Source of the DNA: Nautiliaceae bacterium
GTDB taxonomy: Bacteria > Campylobacterota > Campylobacteria > Campylobacterales > Nautiliaceae
DNA length: 6,218 nt
NCBI GenBank assembly: GCA_027035735.1
Contig: JALVUH010000130.1
Coordinates: 1 to 6,218 of the forward strand
Direction: 5' to 3'
Position 1 is the first letter of the stretch; each line of letters begins with the position of its first letter. The notes below the pieces were generated by a model. That model was not told the origin of the DNA. It was given only the letters and a program-made list of their open reading frames with translations, and made no database searches. Positions 6,179-6,218 of the stretch are shown here, piece after piece. The position numbers and the translations under genes were made by a program.

Positions 6179-6195
6179 CTTAAAAAAACCTTAAT
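6179..6195 (-). promoter_or_regulatory. Putative HP1043/HsrA (CosR)-type operator for rplM-rpsI
   Basis: The - strand reads ATTAAG-GTTTT-TTTAAG. As I recall it, the binding motif of the orphan response regulator HP1043 (HsrA) of Helicobacter pylori is the direct repeat TTTAAG-N5-TTTAAG; this site has one mismatch. Its 11-base period puts both half-sites on one DNA face. It would cover about -39 to -23 of the predicted rplM start, where an activator would replace the -35 contact. The motif is directly visible; the regulator is inferred. Confidence 0.5.
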
Positions 6196-6211
6196 TTAAG
6201 TAAACTTTAAG
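6195..6211 (+). promoter_or_regulatory. Second, perfect HP1043-type box in opposite orientation
   Basis: The + strand reads TTTAAG-TAAAC-TTTAAG, an exact match to the same 17-base pattern. It points right and shares one base with the box for rplM, and is followed directly by TTTAAAT to the window end. By symmetry with the rplM promoter, a -10 box would be expected about 10 nt further right, beyond the window. This implies a divergently transcribed neighbour, or co-operative binding of several dimers upstream of rplM. Confidence 0.5.
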
Positions 6212-6218
6212 TTTAAAT

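Noticed and set aside
1..6218. CRISPR array, insertion sequence, prophage or defence system
   Set aside because: No spaced repeats, transposase, integrase, terminal inverted repeats or defence-gene motifs are visible; the exonuclease alone does not make a defence locus.

Overview
The window is strongly AT-rich and gene-dense, and looks chromosomal. The ribosomal pair rplM-rpsI (uL13 ending in a PHTAQIKG-type tail, uS9 ending KSPQFSKR), an LPP20-type lipoprotein, promoters without a recognisable -35 box and the codon use all suggest Campylobacterota (former Epsilonproteobacteria). The lysine-rich proteins and very low GC would fit a Nautiliales-like or Arcobacter-like member. That placement is inference, because no rRNA or other phylogenetic marker was compared.

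Layout. On the + strand at the left edge is the 3' end of a protein resembling a degenerate histidine-kinase ATPase domain (3-383). It overlaps by 20 nt a DEDDh 3'-5' exonuclease with an ExoX-like C-terminal domain (364-1245), and that small domain appears to be duplicated in tandem. Everything else is on the - strand. Read 5' to 3' on that strand it runs: a promoter region with HP1043/HsrA-like direct repeats (6163-6211), rplM, rpsI, a 59-nt gap with an extended -10 promoter, an LPP20-like lipoprotein, a free-standing MnmC-oxidase-like flavoprotein, livG, livF, and a membrane-bound diguanylate cyclase. The last gene ends tail-to-tail with the exonuclease and the two overlap by 4 nt.

How the genes fit together. 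Every junction except rpsI/lipoprotein is an overlap (20, 4, 1, 14, 7, 14 and 1 nt). The five genes from the lipoprotein to the cyclase are therefore almost certainly co-transcribed and translationally coupled, although their predicted jobs differ: envelope lipoprotein, tRNA wobble-uridine modification, amino-acid-type ABC import ATPases, and c-di-GMP synthesis. The LivGF ATPases have no permease or binding-protein gene beside them here. I see no intrinsic terminator anywhere in the window.

Three start codons were moved from the longest reading frame to internal ATGs: livF to 2962, the MnmC-like gene to 4792 and rplM to 6129. There is no mobile element, CRISPR array, tRNA or rRNA. I do not see a self-evident new defence or metabolic system. 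The most interesting signals are the back-to-back TTTAAG-N5-TTTAAG boxes upstream of rplM, the tandem duplication in the exonuclease, and the stand-alone MnmC-type oxidase in the liv operon.
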